Source: an uncultured Bacteroidales bacterium
Lineage (GTDB): Bacteria > Bacteroidota > Bacteroidia > Bacteroidales > Paludibacteraceae
Length of the DNA stretch: 6,812 bases
Assembly (NCBI GenBank): GCA_937892015.1
Contig: CALAUY010000064.1
Coordinates: forward strand, 1 to 6,812
Direction: 5' to 3'
Below the pieces are notes generated by a model that saw nothing but the letters and a program-made list of their open reading frames with translations, searched no databases and was not told the DNA's origin. Of this stretch, positions 6,074 to 6,812 are shown piece after piece (positions within the stretch are counted from its first letter, which is position 1; each line of letters opens with the position of its first letter). A program made the position numbers and the translations under genes.

Positions 6074-6812
6074 ATGTTTTGCTACCAAGAAAGTGTCAGC
6101 AAGGGCACTCCGACACCTTGCACGAAAGAGATATGGAACGCATTGATTGACAGCGCGAAAGTGAAGAACATCTGTCGCAGGATTGCGTTGCTCGATGAGA
6201 CGAAAAAAGAATATAATGAGACGAAACAAGCATTGAAAAAACGTCTGCCTATTATCATCCCGCATGCTGCATCGTTCAGGAACGGTCGTCGTATCTCGGC
6301 CGATGCCGTGCCCAGCGGATTAGCGATGCTTGATGTCGATCATGTGGACAATCCGCGAGCTTTTCTCGAACAGCGGGTCATGAGCCAAATGCAGGGAAAT
6401 CAGCAGGATGGTTGCGCCGCCAATCCCGATGCGCTGCGGGAGTTGCTGATAGAGAACAAGATCTATCTGGTGGCCATCACGGCCAGCGGCAAAGGTCTGC
6501 GACTCATCGGTGCACGCGAAGCGAACGAGAGCATCGAGGCGGCACAGATGCGCATGGCGAAAGCGTTGGGAATCAACGAGTACGATGCAGTGACGAAAGA
6601 CCTTGCAAGAGCCAGTTATGTAGTCCCGAGAGCGTATATCTTGTGGATGGATGAAGAGGGGATGTTTGCAACGGAGGCGGTTGCAACGGAGGCAGTTGCA
6701 ACGGAGGCAGTTTCATACCCCTCCCCCGCAAGCAGGACCTCCCCTACCTTAGGGGAGGAGTTAGCAAGAACGGAGGCAGTTTCATACCCCTCCCCCGCAA
6801 GCGGGACCTGTC
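6074..6812 (+). CDS. VirE-N/BT4734-like primase-type protein, N-terminal part (runs off window)
   Basis: The reading frame stays open from the ATG at 6074 to the window edge (246 codons), so the C-terminus is missing. Residues 57-192 match the pattern of the BT4734-like N-terminal domain (Pfam VirE-N group) from Bacteroidetes mobile elements and phages. Key segments are LPIIIPHAASF (58-68), a GRR turn (71-73), SGLAMLDVDHVD (81-92) with D87/D89/H90, and ITASGKGLRLI (135-145). The DAVTKDLARASYVVP segment (171-185) follows. This domain is thought to be related to archaeo-eukaryotic primases, the DxD and SGKG segments being candidate catalytic and nucleotide-contact sites. In full-length relatives a VirE or DUF3987-type helicase/ATPase region often follows. 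Directly after the domain come three ATEAV repeats (199-213) and a Pro/Ser-rich stretch encoded by palindromic repeat DNA. The ATG lies 5 bases after the preceding stop. The product is likely to act in replication of a phage or integrative element. Confidence 0.85.
   Translation, partial: MFCYQESVSKGTPTPCTKEIWNALIDSAKVKNICRRIALLDETKKEYNETKQALKKRLPIIIPHAASFRNGRRISADAVPSGLAMLDVDHVDNPRAFLEQRVMSQMQGNQQDGCAANPDALRELLIENKIYLVAITASGKGLRLIGAREANESIEAAQMRMAKALGINEYDAVTKDLARASYVVPRAYILWMDEEGMFATEAVATEAVATEAVSYPSPASRTSPTLGEELARTEAVSYPSPASGTC
6668..6712 (+). repeat. 15-bp in-frame tandem repeat, 3 copies (ATEAV)
   Basis: GCAACGGAGGCRGTT occurs at 6668-6682, 6683-6697 and 6698-6712; only the first copy differs, by one base. 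Each unit is 5 codons and encodes Ala-Thr-Glu-Ala-Val, so copy-number change would keep the frame. The unit's core recurs at 6769-6781 in the larger repeat that follows. Confidence 0.9.
6700..6812 (+). repeat. 69-bp in-frame repeat with palindromic core, second copy cut by the window end
   Basis: The 41-base segments at 6700-6740 and 6769-6809 differ at one position (6734 A, 6803 G). The period is 69 bp, or 23 codons, so the host frame stays open through both. The unit holds a perfect hairpin: CCTCCCCTA (6738-6746), loop CCT, TAGGGGAGG (6750-6758). A second small dyad, CCCGC-aa-GCGGG, is complete in copy 2. The design resembles a REP-like or mobile palindromic element inserted in frame within a coding sequence. 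Confidence 0.75.

Noticed and set aside
6412..6654. 80-codon plus-strand frame starting in the primase-like gene
   Set aside because: It is a shifted frame of the open primase-like reading frame that begins at 6074 and matches a recognisable domain.
1..6812. Insertion sequence or integrase
   Set aside because: No transposase or recombinase motif and no terminal inverted repeat pair with target duplication was found; mobile-element origin is inferred only from gene types and repeats.

Overview
The window looks like accessory DNA from a member of the Bacteroidetes, probably Bacteroidales. The main clue is promoters of the form TTTG, about 20 bp, then TAnnTTTG (best examples at 10-41 and 4533-4564). 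Other clues are A/T-rich leaders without clear Shine-Dalgarno sites and a Bacteroidales-type VirE-N/BT4734-like primase-related gene at the right edge. Species cannot be named from the sequence alone.

Left block (1-2702) is a compact type II restriction-modification operon. A promoter at 10-41 precedes a 574-aa DNA (cytosine-5) methyltransferase (110-1834) with all the diagnostic C5 motifs. Four bases after its stop begins a 287-aa protein (1839-2702) whose D162 / QAK / TSxRxR / E194 arrangement matches the PD-(D/E)XK endonucleases of the CCGG/CCNGG-cutting group (Ecl18kI, NgoMIV, BsaWI type). The methyltransferase should protect host sites that the endonuclease would cut; the actual target sequence is not readable from DNA alone.

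Middle block (2703-4739) has a 295-bp intergenic region containing a second exact copy of the 20-base promoter core found before the methyltransferase. This lies upstream of a 491-aa protein of unknown function (2998-4473). The shared promoter core suggests that the RM operon and this gene are co-regulated or derive from a duplicated control region. A 266-bp intergenic region follows, carrying two near-copies of a promoter-plus-hairpin module (33-bp exact repeats at 4548-4580 and 4644-4676).

Right block (4740-6812) holds a 178-aa unknown protein whose C-terminus runs into a 32-bp tandem repeat. After it comes a tightly packed, GC-richer operon: a 133-aa unknown, a 106-aa Cys-containing unknown overlapping it by 4 bp, and the start of a VirE-N/BT4734-like primase-type protein that runs off the window at 6812. 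That protein carries ATEAV repeats and in-frame palindromic repeat DNA just after its N-terminal domain. This block looks like part of a phage or integrative-element replication region, with the lower-GC RM cassette beside it as cargo or a neighbour. No integrase, transposase, tRNA, rRNA or CRISPR array is visible.
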